Source: Streptomyces cahuitamycinicus
Lineage (GTDB): Bacteria > Actinomycetota > Actinomycetes > Streptomycetales > Streptomycetaceae
Length of the DNA stretch: 40,946 nucleotides
Assembly: GCF_002891435.1 (NCBI RefSeq)
Contig: NZ_POUC01000021.1
Coordinates: 1 to 40,946, forward strand
Direction of reading: 5' to 3'
Shown: positions 16,854 through 26,171 of the stretch, in pieces
Position numbering within the stretch: the first letter of the stretch is position 1
How the letters are laid out: each line of letters starts with the position of its first letter
Made by a program: the position numbers and the translations under genes
The notes under the pieces: generated by a model
The model's database searches: none
What the model was told of the DNA's origin: nothing
Seen by the model: the letters and a program-made list of their open reading frames with translations, nothing else

Positions 16854-17590
16854 GACCGCTCCATCTCCTCACTGCGGAACAACACCAGATCACACTGGAG
16901 CATCTGTCCGCTGCGCGGGTCGGTGAAGCCGGGAATCGTGGCCATCAGGGTCAGTCCCAGTTCCTGCTGGCCGAGCGTGAGTGCCTCGCTGATGAGCAGG
17001 CCGTCCTCGTAGAGCGGGACGAACGAGGTCTCGACCTGCAGACCGACGCAGTCCTTGGCGTACGAACCCGCGCCGCGCAGCACATGCGCCTCATAGCCCT
17101 GGACATCCAGCTTGAGGAAGACCCGCTCCCCCGGCTTGGTGATCTCGAACCAGAGTTCGTCGAGCCGTCGCAGCGGCACGGTCTCCGTTCCGATGTAGCG
17201 GGCGTGTGGCGCCGCGTCGGCATGGCGGTCGAGCATCGGCAACAGAGAGCTGCTGGCGCCAGCATTTGCGGCGACGTTGACCGTGGCGGCGCCGGACTCG
17301 TCACCGAGCGCGTACGGCAGCACGATCCACCGGGGATCCGACTTGGCCCGTCGGCGCAGCACCTTCGCCGGGCCGGCCAGCGGTTCAAAGGAGACGATGC
17401 GCCCCCGGTACCCGCTCTGCCGCAGCATGACACCGTATTCACCGGAGTTCGCGCCGACGTCGAGCACCGCGTCGACGCGGTGGGCCTCCATGAGCTGCAC
17501 GAGCTGGGGCCCGGACCACGTGGCCGGGTAGCGGGCGATATCGATGCCGAGGCGGCGTCCGGCATTGCGCATCCGGTGCAGGACGGTCAC
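16850..17590 (-). CDS. FkbM family methyltransferase (copy A)
   Basis: SAM-dependent O-methyltransferase of the FkbM family, 246 aa from the GTG at 17590. Motif I is VDAVLDVGANSGEYG, followed by RIVSFEPLAG, LDELWFEITKPGERVFLKLD, LDVQGYEAHVLRGA and GLQVETSFVPLYEDG. AGGAG at 17599-17603 is spaced well for the GTG at 17590. The frame stays open to an ATG at 17767, but that start has no suitably spaced site and its extra 59 residues look non-coding. It is clearly diverged from the other two FkbM proteins here. Overlaps the downstream GT4 start by 4 bp. Likely methylates a sugar of the repeat unit. Confidence 0.86.
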   Translation of the reverse strand: MTVLHRMRNAGRRLGIDIARYPATWSGPQLVQLMEAHRVDAVLDVGANSGEYGVMLRQSGYRGRIVSFEPLAGPAKVLRRRAKSDPRWIVLPYALGDESGAATVNVAANAGASSSLLPMLDRHADAAPHARYIGTETVPLRRLDELWFEITKPGERVFLKLDVQGYEAHVLRGAGSYAKDCVGLQVETSFVPLYEDGLLISEALTLGQQELGLTLMATIPGFTDPRSGQMLQCDLVLFRSEEMERS

Positions 17591-17778
17591 GTCAGAGCTC
17601 CTATGCAAACGGTCGACAAAAAGAGGGACGCCGGAAAAATCCGTCCGGAACCACGGCAGCCGTGTCCAACTGCACTGACGGAACAGCCATTCCACCGCGT
17701 GCTTCCGTATCGCCACGAGACCCGCGTGACAGTCTGACACATCGGGACGACATATCCGGCATTTCATCCTCTATCTAC

Positions 17779-18924
17779 CTAACCGCCCGTCATGAACCAG
17801 TCGGTGTACGCGCGCGCGATGTCGTTCAGCGAGAAGTGCGCACGGACCCGGGCCCTCCCCGCTGTGCCAAGAGCCACCCGCCGTTCGTCCTCCCGGGCCA
17901 GCGCAGTCATCGCCTCCGCGATGCGGTCGGGTCGGTCGATGTCGACGAGCAGGCCGGCGTGGCCGACCACCCAGGGCACGGCGCCACTGCGCCGTCCGGC
18001 AACGACCGGCAGACCCATGCCCATGGCCTCGGCACAGATCATGGAAAAGGACTCGAGACGGGACGGATGGACAAGCACATGCGCCTCGGTAGCGAGACGG
18101 TCCAGCATTGCGGCATGCGGCAGTTGTCCGGCGAACTCGACCCCGGCGGTGATTTCCCTGGCCGCCGCCCAAGCCTGCGCCGGGCCGCCGGGACCATGGT
18201 CCGAGCCCAGGAGCAGCAGCCTGGCGCGCGGGATCCGCGTGCGTACCAAGGCGAACGCCTGTAGCAGCGCCTTGGTGTTCTTCATCGGCCCCCAGCCCTG
18301 CAGAGCCGCGGCGAACAAGGGCGTGTCGCCGGGCGGCGGTGCGCAGAAGGTGGGCAGAGCGTCGGTCCGCACTCCGTTGGGGATCACCTCGATCGGGCGG
18401 CGTACCCCCAGACAGCGCCTCAAGTGCTGTGCCGTGTAGGGACTGTTTGCGCTGAGCGCGGTGGCACGGTGCACGGCGGGCAGAGCCTGGGTGTTTCGCA
18501 ACCAGCGGTAGGCGTGGCGCATCTCCCAGGCACAGCGCAGCGGAGCGTCCCTGGCGGTGACGAAGGCGAGACGGCCGCTGGCGATGGCCGCGCGTGCGTA
18601 TTCGTACGTCCAGTGCGCGCTGACCACGTCGGTGGGGTGCTCACGCAGTGCGGCTGCCAACTGCCGTCGCTCGTACCTGTAGAGATCGCGCACCTGTTTG
18701 GAGGGGCGCATCGGTGTGACGACGATGTGCAGGCGCCCCGAGCCGAACACCGCGCGAGAGGTAACTTCGTGGCTCATCGCGAAGACGGTGACCCGGTGGC
18801 CCTGGTCGAGCCAGGTGCGGGCCAGCCAGCCGGTGGAGGGCCCTGTCGGGACGGCGGGAAGCGGGCCGTCCAGCGTGGGCAGCAGAGGGCTGAGGTCGAC
18901 CGGTCCGGTGAGGCCGATGTGCAT
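17779..18924 (-). CDS. Glycosyltransferase family 4
   Basis: 381-aa GT-B glycosyltransferase acting in repeat-unit assembly. N-terminal glycine-rich segment is GPSTGWLARTWLDQGHRVTV, the acceptor side has SAHWTYEYARAA, and the interdomain segment is ALSANSPYTAQHL followed by EVIPNGVRTD. The donor site carries the complete EX7E motif (ESFSMICAE) within VHPSRLESFSMICAEAMGMG, followed by LPVVAGRRSGAVPWVV. Starts at ATG 18924, 21 bp after the flippase stop. The 188 bp between this gene and the FkbM gene downstream contain no recognised gene. Confidence 0.9.
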   Translation of the reverse strand: MHIGLTGPVDLSPLLPTLDGPLPAVPTGPSTGWLARTWLDQGHRVTVFAMSHEVTSRAVFGSGRLHIVVTPMRPSKQVRDLYRYERRQLAAALREHPTDVVSAHWTYEYARAAIASGRLAFVTARDAPLRCAWEMRHAYRWLRNTQALPAVHRATALSANSPYTAQHLRRCLGVRRPIEVIPNGVRTDALPTFCAPPPGDTPLFAAALQGWGPMKNTKALLQAFALVRTRIPRARLLLLGSDHGPGGPAQAWAAAREITAGVEFAGQLPHAAMLDRLATEAHVLVHPSRLESFSMICAEAMGMGLPVVAGRRSGAVPWVVGHAGLLVDIDRPDRIAEAMTALAREDERRVALGTAGRARVRAHFSLNDIARAYTDWFMTGG

Positions 18925-18945
18925 GGGGATTCCTCCAAGGCTCCT

Positions 18946-20430
18946 TCACGGCCGGGAGACGGGTACGGTCACGGGCTTCTTCGCTCGCCGACCCGGGCGG
19001 CCCAGCAGTCCGATCCCGGCGGCTGCCCGGTAGGCCGGCAGCCGACCGCGCAGCAGCCAACAGCTCAGCAGTACCGGAGACATGGCGAGCGTCGCGCCGG
19101 ATAGGCCGCCCAGCGCGGAGTCGCCCCAGCTGCCGGCCGCGGCCAGACAGACCCCGGCCGCAAGGTGCGTGAGATGGGCGCGGACCACGGCGCCCGCGTC
19201 GAGCGTGTCCGTCCTGCGCCAGCGGACCAACTGAACCGCGTGGCCGACGGCCAGCCCGGCCGCTCCAGCCGCGATGAACGGCAGTGGCTCGCGCGAGCCG
19301 ACTGCGCCGACGAGCCCCACCCCGGTGACGGCGAGCAGAACCAGCTGAGTGAGTATGAGATCACGGTGAGTGCCGCGGGCAAGGTCCAGCGCACATCCGG
19401 CTGCGTAGACCACCTGAAGCGCGGCGCCCACGGCGAACGCGGGCACCAGCGCCACCGCCCCTTCCCAGCCGGGGCCGAGCAACAGGGCGAGCACGGCGGG
19501 TCCGGCGCCGGCCAGGGCGCCGAAGACAACGAATCCGGCGGAGGCGGCGTACAGCAGATGCTGCGCGGGCCGGGTCAGAGGCAGCCCCTGGTTGCGGCGG
19601 TTGGCGAGCAACGGTACGGCTGCCTGGTTGAGCCCTTTGATCAGGACGTTCACCGGTACGTCGGACAGCAGCTGGGCGCGAGACCAGAGCCCGGCCGCGC
19701 TGGGACCGAGTAGTCGGCCCGCCATCCACAGCGGGGCACTGGCCCCGAGTGTGCGCAGCAGCGCGAAGCCGGTGAGGAACCCGGACAGCCCCAGCAGGGA
19801 GCCGGGCGGAGTGCCCGAATCCCGCGCCAGCACGAGCTTCGCCACCGATGCGCCCGCAGAGAGACCGAAGGTGGCGAACGCCGCGACCGGAAGGGCCAGG
19901 GCGAGGGCGGCAGGGGAGCCGGTATGGGCGAGAACAACGGCTGCGACAACGCAGCCGGCCACCTGCCCGGTGAGCTCGGCGACCGTTGCATAACCCGGCA
20001 GGCCGATTCGGCGCAGCGCGGCCAACAGCACGCAGCCTGTCGGCGCCACCAGATACTGGCAGCTCAACAGCCGGAGGAAGAGCGTCAGTTCCGGCATCTC
20101 CCACAGAGCCGCGCACCACGGGGCGGCGACCTCGACGACCGCCCAGCAGCACACGCCAGTCAGCAGCGAGAGCCGGAGTGCGGCGCGGAAGAGGGAGCGG
20201 CTGAGCTGCTCGGCACGCAGGACGCAGGTCGTTAGGCCCGCCGTGGCGATCAGCCCAGGCACCTGCGTCACCGAGAGAGCGATCGCATAGGCACCGAAGG
20301 CGCTGTGCGGCGCCACCCGCGCGGTCCAGGCGGTGTAGCCGAGCTGAAGGACGACCGACACGGCGGCGCCGCCATAACCCCAGCTCACCGCAGAGAGGAC
20401 GCTACCTGCGGATCTCGGGGTATCGGTCAT
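18946..20430 (-). CDS. Wzx-type polysaccharide flippase
   Basis: Polytopic membrane protein of 494 aa expected to flip the undecaprenyl-linked repeat unit to the outer face. About twelve to fourteen hydrophobic helices alternate with short loops. The N-terminus (SAVSWGYGGAAVSVVLQLGY, TAWTARVAPHSAFGAYAIA) and the mid-protein segment (LWSRAQLLSDVPVNVLIKGL) are typical of the polysaccharide-transport branch of the MOP superfamily. The start at 20430 overlaps the stop of the upstream FkbM gene (ATGA). Its neighbours, a Wzy-like polymerase and Wzz/BY-kinase, complete a Wzx/Wzy pathway. Confidence 0.9.
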   Translation of the reverse strand: MTDTPRSAGSVLSAVSWGYGGAAVSVVLQLGYTAWTARVAPHSAFGAYAIALSVTQVPGLIATAGLTTCVLRAEQLSRSLFRAALRLSLLTGVCCWAVVEVAAPWCAALWEMPELTLFLRLLSCQYLVAPTGCVLLAALRRIGLPGYATVAELTGQVAGCVVAAVVLAHTGSPAALALALPVAAFATFGLSAGASVAKLVLARDSGTPPGSLLGLSGFLTGFALLRTLGASAPLWMAGRLLGPSAAGLWSRAQLLSDVPVNVLIKGLNQAAVPLLANRRNQGLPLTRPAQHLLYAASAGFVVFGALAGAGPAVLALLLGPGWEGAVALVPAFAVGAALQVVYAAGCALDLARGTHRDLILTQLVLLAVTGVGLVGAVGSREPLPFIAAGAAGLAVGHAVQLVRWRRTDTLDAGAVVRAHLTHLAAGVCLAAAGSWGDSALGGLSGATLAMSPVLLSCWLLRGRLPAYRAAAGIGLLGRPGRRAKKPVTVPVSRP

Positions 20431-21326
20431 GAGGGGGTGAAGGGGTCGGTGGTCAGCAGGAAATTCTGGTGGCGTGGGGGAGGGACGAAGCCGGGCGGTA
20501 CGGCGAGAGGAGCGTGCGGAGCGAGGTGGTGGACGTGGTGGTAGCCGAACTCGGCGGCCGTGGAACGCAGCCGTTCCAAAGCGGGCCGGTCGAGGCACTC
20601 GGCGATCACGACGGGGCGGTGGGCGGCGAGAATCCGGGACATGCCGCGCAGCACTTCCGGTTCGAAGCCTTCCACATCGATCTTCACCAGGTCGACGGGC
20701 CGGTCACCGACCGCGAGGTCCGCCGTGGTCACTTCCACGTCGACGGCGTTGCGCCCGGGGGCGTCGGCTCCCTCGCGCAGGGTTGCCGTGGTGAGACGCT
20801 CGGGCACGGTGAGACGTGCCCGGCCCGGCGCCTGCGAGAGTGCCTTGGCGACGACGTGCACCCTGGGCCCGAAATGGTTGACGTCGAGGTTGCGGCGCAG
20901 CATCCGTACCGCGACCGGGTTGGGCTCGACCGCGACGGCGTGCAGCCGCGGATTGGCCTGACATGCCAGCAGGGTGTAGAGGCCGGCGTAGGCTCCGGCG
21001 TCCAGGAAAACGCGCGCGGTGCGGGCGAGGCGGTAGAAGAGCGGATGGGTGGCCTCCTCCCACAGCCGCAGATCCGTCCAGACCACCGGCCCGGCGAGTA
21101 CGTCGTCCGGGCCGCAGTAGTAGCGGAATGTGCTGCCGTCGGGTGCGTGCAGCTGCCAGACGCCGGTGGGGCGCAGATGCTGCCAGACGGTGAGCGGCAC
21201 CTGGCCACGTACGGTTCCGGCCCGTACTGCCCGCTGAAAGGTTCGCGATCGCATCAGCAGGTCACGGGCACCGCGCAGCACCGGCCTGACATGGCTCACC
21301 CGCGGGACCGCGGTGGTGGTGATCAT
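20427..21326 (-). CDS. FkbM family methyltransferase (copy B)
   Basis: 299-aa FkbM-type SAM methyltransferase. Motif I is RVFLDAGAYAGLYTLLAC, then AVAVEPNPVAVRML, VDLVKIDVEGFEPEVLRGM and VVIAECLDRPALERLR. It is a close paralogue of the protein at 27387: both share the whole layout, with long matching stretches around motif I, EPNPVA, KIDVEG and IAECLD, and both have an N-terminal domain with the APDG..FRY strand before motif I. It is followed by the flippase gene with an ATGA overlap and lies 3 bp after gmd, so it belongs to the same tight operon. The methylated sugar is unknown; fucose is one candidate because of the gmd neighbour. Confidence 0.88.
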   Translation of the reverse strand: MITTTAVPRVSHVRPVLRGARDLLMRSRTFQRAVRAGTVRGQVPLTVWQHLRPTGVWQLHAPDGSTFRYYCGPDDVLAGPVVWTDLRLWEEATHPLFYRLARTARVFLDAGAYAGLYTLLACQANPRLHAVAVEPNPVAVRMLRRNLDVNHFGPRVHVVAKALSQAPGRARLTVPERLTTATLREGADAPGRNAVDVEVTTADLAVGDRPVDLVKIDVEGFEPEVLRGMSRILAAHRPVVIAECLDRPALERLRSTAAEFGYHHVHHLAPHAPLAVPPGFVPPPRHQNFLLTTDPFTPS

Positions 21327-21329
21327 CGC

Positions 21330-22343
21330 TCAGGCTCCCGTCAGGGAACGCTCGGAGGCCGCAATGGGAACCGCGGCCAGTTCGGCGTCGACCATGATCC
21401 GGGCGAGTTCGGGAGCGTGCACGGTGGCCCGCCAGCCCAGTTCGCCTTCGGCCTTCGAGGCGTCCCCGACCAGGTCGGGGACCTCGGAAGGGCGCAGATA
21501 ACGCTCGTCGAAGCGGATGTGCCTCTCCCAGTCGAGGCCCGCGTGCTCGAAGCAGAAGCTCAGGAAGTCGCGCACGCTGTAGCTGGTGCCGGTGGCGACC
21601 ACGTAGTCACCGGCCTCGTCCTGCTGGAGCATGCGCCACATCGCGTCGACGTACTCTGGCGCGTAGCCCCAGTCCCGGCGGGCCTCCAGGTTGCCAAGGT
21701 GGAGGACGTCCTGCTCGCCGCGGGCGATGCGGGCCGCAGCGCAGGCGATCTTGCGGGTCACGAAGGTCTCACCGCGGCGCGGGGACTCGTGGTTGAAGAG
21801 GATTCCGTTGACGGCGTGAACGCCGTACGCCTCACGGTAGTTCCGGGTGATCCAGTACGCGTACACCTTGGCGGCCGCATACGGCGAGCGCGGATGGAAG
21901 GGCGACGACTCCGACTGCGGGGGCGCGGTCGTCCCGAACATCTCGGAACTGGAGGCCTGGTAGAAGCGGCATGGCAGCCCGGTCATCCGGATGGCTTCAA
22001 GGAGACGGGTGGTGCCCAGGCCCGTGGTGGTTCCGGTGAACTCGGGCTCGTCGAAGGAGACCCGGACGTGCGACTGGGCGGCCAGGTGGTAGACCTCGTC
22101 GGGCTTGATGCCCTCCAGTAGGGCAGCGATACGGGAGCCGTCTGCCAGATCTCCGTAGTGCAGCCGGAGGCGGGCGTCGGGCTCGTGCGGGTCCTGGTAG
22201 AGGTGGTCGATCCGCTGGGTGGTGAAGGTGGAGGAGCGGCGGATGAGGCCGTGCACCAGATAGCCCTTGGAGAGCAGGAGCTCGGCTAGATACGAGCCGT
22301 CCTGGCCGGTGATGCCGGTGATGAGTGCGGTTTTGTCAGACAT
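21330..22343 (-). CDS. gmd: GDP-mannose 4,6-dehydratase
   Basis: 337-aa SDR enzyme turning GDP-D-mannose into GDP-4-dehydro-6-deoxy-D-mannose, the precursor of GDP-L-fucose and related sugars. NADP-binding motif GITGQDGSY (10-18), the RRSST segment after strand 2, [19 protein letters not shown], the catalytic ASSSEMFG and [10 protein letters not shown] (Tyr-Lys pair), [17 protein letters not shown] and [20 protein letters not shown] are all diagnostic. The start lies inside the 3' end of the polymerase gene (58-bp overlap) and the stop is 3 bp before the FkbM gene. The partner GDP-fucose synthase is encoded 6.6 kb away at 28934. Confidence 0.96.
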   Translation of the reverse strand: MSDKTALITGITGQDGSYLAELLLSKGYLVHGLIRRSSTFTTQRIDHLYQDPHEPDARLRLHYGDLADGSRIAALLEGIKPDEVYHLAAQSHVRVSFDEPEFTGTTTGLGTTRLLEAIRMTGLPCRFYQASSSEMFGTTAPPQSESSPFHPRSPYAAAKVYAYWITRNYREAYGVHAVNGILFNHESPRRGETFVTRKIACAAARIARGEQDVLHLGNLEARRDWGYAPEYVDAMWRMLQQDEAGDYVVATGTSYSVRDFLSFCFEHAGLDWERHIRFDERYLRPSEVPDLVGDASKAEGELGWRATVHAPELARIMVDAELAAVPIAASERSLTGA

Positions 22344-23602
22344 GGCGACTCCTCAAGGCTGGGGGGACGACAAGCGCCGCGCGGTTGTTCGCAGGCCACC
22401 GACAGACCGAGGATCACGGCCTGTTCGGGGGAGAGGGAGTACGTGATCATGTAGACCAACTGGCTGCAGATGAGCAACCGGAGCATCAGTTTGTGCTCGC
22501 TGTCCGCTCCTGCTGCGCGCCATGCCGTGGCATACACCAGGAGGAGTAGTGCAACACCGAGGAGGCCGAGACGCATCAGGACCTCGAGATAGTAGTTGTG
22601 GGGTGAAACAGCGACGAATGCTCCGTTGATCACACGGTCGTACCCGGAACCGAAGGGCAGACCCAGTAGCCAGTCCGGCACCTCTGCGAGCTGCGGCAGC
22701 AGAGCGTGCCACCCCTCCATCCGCCATACCAGCGTCCGATCATCTTCGCTGGAGGCGGCGAGACTTGAGGTGACCTCGTCGGCGGTTCCCCAGGAAACGG
22801 CCCCCAAGTAGAGCATGCTGAGGGAGCCCAGAACGCCCAGAGCCGCAGTACGGGATCCAGTCTGCCGGTGGCGAGACAGCAACCAGCCCGTGATCATGAC
22901 GCCGGTGGCCAGCCAGACGGTGCGGTGCTGGGCCAGAATGACGACCACCAGGAGCAGCCAAGCCAGCGCTCTCCCTCGCACAGAGCGGCGACCACACAGC
23001 AGTATCGTGGCCGCCTGGCCGATAATCATTGCTTCGGCAGCGCTTACCGGCCGGGTGCCGGTGAGTGCTCCGTCGACCATGATCCGGTCAGAGTTGGAGC
23101 CGATACCGACGTTCAACCACCCCACCACGGCAAGGCAGGACAGAGCACAGGCGGCCAGCACCCAGATAAGGGTGAACGCGCGCGCCAGGTTCCGACCGGG
23201 GGAGAGGACGGCGACGAAAAGTGTCACACAAAAGAGCTGGATGAAATGGATTCGCGCTTCATTGCCGGCCGCCTGGAGGCCGAAGAGTCCGGCCCCGCGG
23301 ATCAGCGCGTAGGCGGTCAGACCCAACAGGGCGAGGAGCAGGGCCGGGGCCCGGCGCCCGCGATTCCTTGTGAGCATGATGAGGGCAGCGACCAGCAGAC
23401 ACACGGCCAGCACATCGGTGGGCAACAGAACCAGACCCGCGCCCGGGACTGGCTGATGCATGTTCTGCCGCGTCTGCCAGAGCTGGACGGCGATATACAG
23501 GCCGATTGCCCAAACGGGCCAGCGGACGAAGCTCGCGACGAGCGCCGCGCAGACGATGAGCGCGGCGCAGCCGAGCAGCAGTGTCGTGGGATCGAGCAGC
23601 AA
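22286..23602 (-). CDS. O-antigen polymerase/ligase-like membrane protein (Wzy)
   Basis: 438-aa polytopic membrane protein, the likely Wzy polymerase joining repeat units on the outer face. Around ten to twelve helices (for example [40 protein letters not shown]) flank a large extracellular loop between about residues 270 and 340 containing [20 protein letters not shown] and [20 protein letters not shown], the Wzy_C motif region with its Arg and His. It begins 4 bp after the GT2 stop. The last 19 codons overlap the start of gmd in another frame, so the tail [13 protein letters not shown] is encoded by gmd DNA; either a real long overlap or an eroded stop. Confidence 0.86.
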   Translation of the reverse strand: MLLDPTTLLLGCAALIVCAALVASFVRWPVWAIGLYIAVQLWQTRQNMHQPVPGAGLVLLPTDVLAVCLLVAALIMLTRNRGRRAPALLLALLGLTAYALIRGAGLFGLQAAGNEARIHFIQLFCVTLFVAVLSPGRNLARAFTLIWVLAACALSCLAVVGWLNVGIGSNSDRIMVDGALTGTRPVSAAEAMIIGQAATILLCGRRSVRGRALAWLLLVVVILAQHRTVWLATGVMITGWLLSRHRQTGSRTAALGVLGSLSMLYLGAVSWGTADEVTSSLAASSEDDRTLVWRMEGWHALLPQLAEVPDWLLGLPFGSGYDRVINGAFVAVSPHNYYLEVLMRLGLLGVALLLLVYATAWRAAGADSEHKLMLRLLICSQLVYMITYSLSPEQAVILGLSVACEQPRGACRPPSLEESPCLTKPHSSPASPARTARI

Positions 23603-23606
23603 GGGG

Positions 23607-24461
23607 TCATCCCCCCGCGGGAAAGCGACGGACAGAGCATCGCACCGCGGTCTTCACATAGGGCGAGAACATCAGCAGCGGAGCCCTCGGCCAACAGTGC
23701 CGCAGGCAGTAGACCCACCATTGACGGGGCGGAAGTTCGCGCTGCGAGGTGATCCGGCGCAGCGCCTCACGCACGCCGATGCCCGGTTCTCGGGACCCGG
23801 TGTGCGGAGGGTTGTGGTCGCAGATGCCGACGTGGCAGGGCGTCACATAGGCGGCGATGCCGGCCCGGCGGACGCGGAATCCGTGATCGTAGTCGCCCAT
23901 GCCGTGCTGGAAGACCTCGTCGATGTCGCCGACCCGTTCGCACACCGTCCTGGGCAACAGCACCACGTTGCCGTTGTACGTGTCGCAGGGCTCGGGTCGA
24001 CCGGTGGGCTCGACCAGTGCGAGCGCACGGCCGCGGCGCCCCGAGTAGGTGGTGCGGTCCTCGGCCGAGGCACGTACGGCGCCGACCACGACCTTGCCGG
24101 GGCCGACCGCGTGTGCGGTGTCCAGCAGTACGGCGAGGGCATCTTCCTCCAGCGTCACATCGTCGTTGAGCCAAAGCTGGTAGTCCCAGGGCGGTTCGCC
24201 GGATCGCCGACTGGTGCGGCTTGCGATCCGCATGCCGTGGCTCCAGTAGACGTCGGTGCCGACCGTGGTGACCTCCACCTCGGGGTGGGCCGCACGGACG
24301 GCCTCGGGTGTGCCGTCGGTGCTGCCGGCGTCGACCAGGTAGGTGCGTACGGTGGTGTCCTCCGGCAGCTCGCGTTGTCCGGCTAGCGCGGCGAGCGCGG
24401 ACAAGGTTTTGGCGCGGCGATTGTGACTGGTCATCAGCACCGCGATGCGGACTGGTGGCAC
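23607..24461 (-). CDS. Glycosyltransferase family 2
   Basis: 284-aa GT-A glycosyltransferase. Opening strand is VRIAVLMTSHNRRAKTLSAL, nucleotide-binding is TYLVDAGSTDGTPEAV, the metal-binding segment is YQLWLNDDVTLEEDAL (NDD in place of DxD), and the acceptor region includes CDTYNGNVVLLPRTV and HGMGDYDHGFRVRRAG. The C-terminal part has HVGICDHN. It resembles rhamnosyl/fucosyl-type GT2 enzymes. GAGGAG precedes the GTG at 24461. It heads the eight-gene minus-strand run 24461-15720, in which every gap is under about 25 bp except one of 188 bp. Its promoter probably lies in the 218-bp gap upstream. Confidence 0.88.
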   Translation of the reverse strand: MPPVRIAVLMTSHNRRAKTLSALAALAGQRELPEDTTVRTYLVDAGSTDGTPEAVRAAHPEVEVTTVGTDVYWSHGMRIASRTSRRSGEPPWDYQLWLNDDVTLEEDALAVLLDTAHAVGPGKVVVGAVRASAEDRTTYSGRRGRALALVEPTGRPEPCDTYNGNVVLLPRTVCERVGDIDEVFQHGMGDYDHGFRVRRAGIAAYVTPCHVGICDHNPPHTGSREPGIGVREALRRITSQRELPPRQWWVYCLRHCWPRAPLLMFSPYVKTAVRCSVRRFPAGG

Positions 24462-24679
24462 GTGAAACTCCTCAACTGGCAGACCTCATCATCCGGATGC
24501 ATTGCCCATAAAGACTCAGTCAGACCGGTCTCTGATCGGAACTGCCACTTCAGATTTGCCGCCCTACCGACGATTCCCATGCCGGGCTGCTCAGGTTTTT
24601 GCGGCGGCCTGGCGCTCGGTATTTGTCACACCGGTTCACACGATTTCGTCCATTGGTCGATTACCGGAGGAAGGCGGGA

Positions 24680-25969
24680 TCACAATACCTCGAGGTGTCC
24701 CCCGCGGCAGCGGTTGCGGGTGTCGAAAATGTACGCCCCGGCCCGCTCGACGAGCGTATAGTCGAAATCGTCGTGGTCGGTTGCCACGACGACCACGTCG
24801 GCCGCCCGGACCTCTGCTTCGGTCAGTTCCACACAGGTGATGTCCGTGGGACGGAGATGGGAGTCGGTGTGCGGCTCCACCGCAACGACACGGGCACCAA
24901 GATTCTGCAGTGACCGGGCGAGTGCGATGGACGGTGACTCGCGGATGTCGCCGGTGTTCTTCTTGTAGGCCAGGCCCAGTTGCAGGATCCGGGAGCCATT
25001 GACCGACTTGCCGCGTTCGTTCAGGCCGCGGCTGATCCGCGAGACGACGTGATCCGGCATATGATCGTTGATGTCGTTCGCCAGCGCGATGAACCGGACG
25101 TTCCGCCTGAGCAGCCGCTTGACCTGCCACGACAAGTAGGACGGGTCCACCGGCAGGCAGTGCCCGCCGACACCTGGGCCGGGCCTGAACGACATGAAGC
25201 CGAACGGCTTCGTGTCGGCGGCCTCGATGGCTTCCCAGATGTCGGCCCCCAGCCCCCTGGCGAACGTCGCCATCTCGTTGACCAGGGCGATGTTGACGTG
25301 ACGGAACGTGTTCTCCAACAACTTGGTCAGCTCTGCGGTACGGCAGGAGGACACTGGCACGGTGCGCTCGACGATGCGTGCGTAGAAGCGCTCGATGTCG
25401 TGCAGCGACGCCGGGTCGATCCCCGAGATCACTTTCGGGGTGTTCTCCAGCTGCCACTGGGGGTTCCCTGGATCGATACGCTCGGGGCTGTACCCGAGGT
25501 GGAAATCCACGCCGGCCTTCAGCCCGCTGCCTTCCTCCAAAAGCGGCTGCAGCAGACTCTCCGTGGTGCCGGGATATGTGGTCGACTCCAGAACCACAGT
25601 GGCGCCACTGGTGATATGAGGGGCGATGCTCCGGGCAGCGCATTCCACGAAATTCAGATCCGGCACGCCCTCGCGCAGCGGCGTCGGCACGGTGATCGCG
25701 CAGACGTCGAAGTCGGAGATCGCGTCGTAGTCGGTGGTCACCTCGTAGCGGCCACTGTCCAGAGCGCTGATTAGACGCGCATTGCCGATTCCCTCGATGT
25801 ACGAGTCGCCGGAGGCCAGACGCTTGACCCGCAATTCGTCCGTGTCCACTCCGACGACGCAGAAGTCCGCTTCCACCGCGCGCATGGCCAACGGGAGACC
25901 CACGTATCCCTGACCGACGACGATCAACTTGCGCTGAGCCCGGATTGGGGGTTGACCCATACTTACCAC
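24680..25969 (-). CDS. UDP-HexNAc-type nucleotide sugar 6-dehydrogenase
   Basis: 429-aa NAD-dependent dehydrogenase oxidising C6 of a UDP-sugar twice to a uronate. N-terminal Rossmann motif is KLIVVGQGYVGLPLAMR; YSPERIDPGN, KLLENTFRHVNIALVNEM and the catalytic GPGVGGHCLPVDP (Cys in GGHC) follow; GLAYKKNTGDIRESPSI marks the C-terminal domain. The GGHCLPVDP form belongs to the WbpA/WecC (UDP-GlcNAc/UDP-ManNAc) branch rather than the GFGGSCFPKD form of UDP-glucose dehydrogenase, so the product is probably a HexNAc uronate. GAGGA (25976-25980) lies 6 bp before the GTG at 25969; ATG 25960 is an alternative. Divergent from the GT61 gene. Confidence 0.92.
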   Translation of the reverse strand: MVSMGQPPIRAQRKLIVVGQGYVGLPLAMRAVEADFCVVGVDTDELRVKRLASGDSYIEGIGNARLISALDSGRYEVTTDYDAISDFDVCAITVPTPLREGVPDLNFVECAARSIAPHITSGATVVLESTTYPGTTESLLQPLLEEGSGLKAGVDFHLGYSPERIDPGNPQWQLENTPKVISGIDPASLHDIERFYARIVERTVPVSSCRTAELTKLLENTFRHVNIALVNEMATFARGLGADIWEAIEAADTKPFGFMSFRPGPGVGGHCLPVDPSYLSWQVKRLLRRNVRFIALANDINDHMPDHVVSRISRGLNERGKSVNGSRILQLGLAYKKNTGDIRESPSIALARSLQNLGARVVAVEPHTDSHLRPTDITCVELTEAEVRAADVVVVATDHDDFDYTLVERAGAYIFDTRNRCRGGHLEVL

Positions 25970-26171
25970 CCCGTATCCTCAGAATGGATCATCACGATCC
26001 CAATGTCGCATGCCCGGTCACTCCGATTTCCTCCTCGCCACGTGTGTCTGCCGGGGATCACTCTGATTCAGTAATCGGCGCATAACGGCACGGTTACGAT
26101 GGGTGGATACGCGCCCGATGGTGGGCGCGTAACCGAACGACGGCAGCTCCGAGGTCTTAGCGTCCCGGGGT

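Noticed and set aside
17591..17767. Upstream extension of the FkbM gene to an ATG at 17767
   Set aside because: The GTG at 17590 has a well placed AGGAG, while the ATG at 17767 has GAGG directly touching it; the extension looks unlike the family.
4728..21326. Antibiotic biosynthesis cluster suggested by a DrrAB-like exporter and FkbM methyltransferases
   Set aside because: No polyketide synthase, peptide synthetase, terpene or other scaffold gene is present; the methyltransferases sit among glycosyltransferases and Wzx/Wzy genes.
24522..24531. AGACCGGTCT palindrome in the gap upstream of the GT2 gene
   Set aside because: A perfect 10-bp palindrome, but short, present once and without any link to a regulator; not enough for an operator call.
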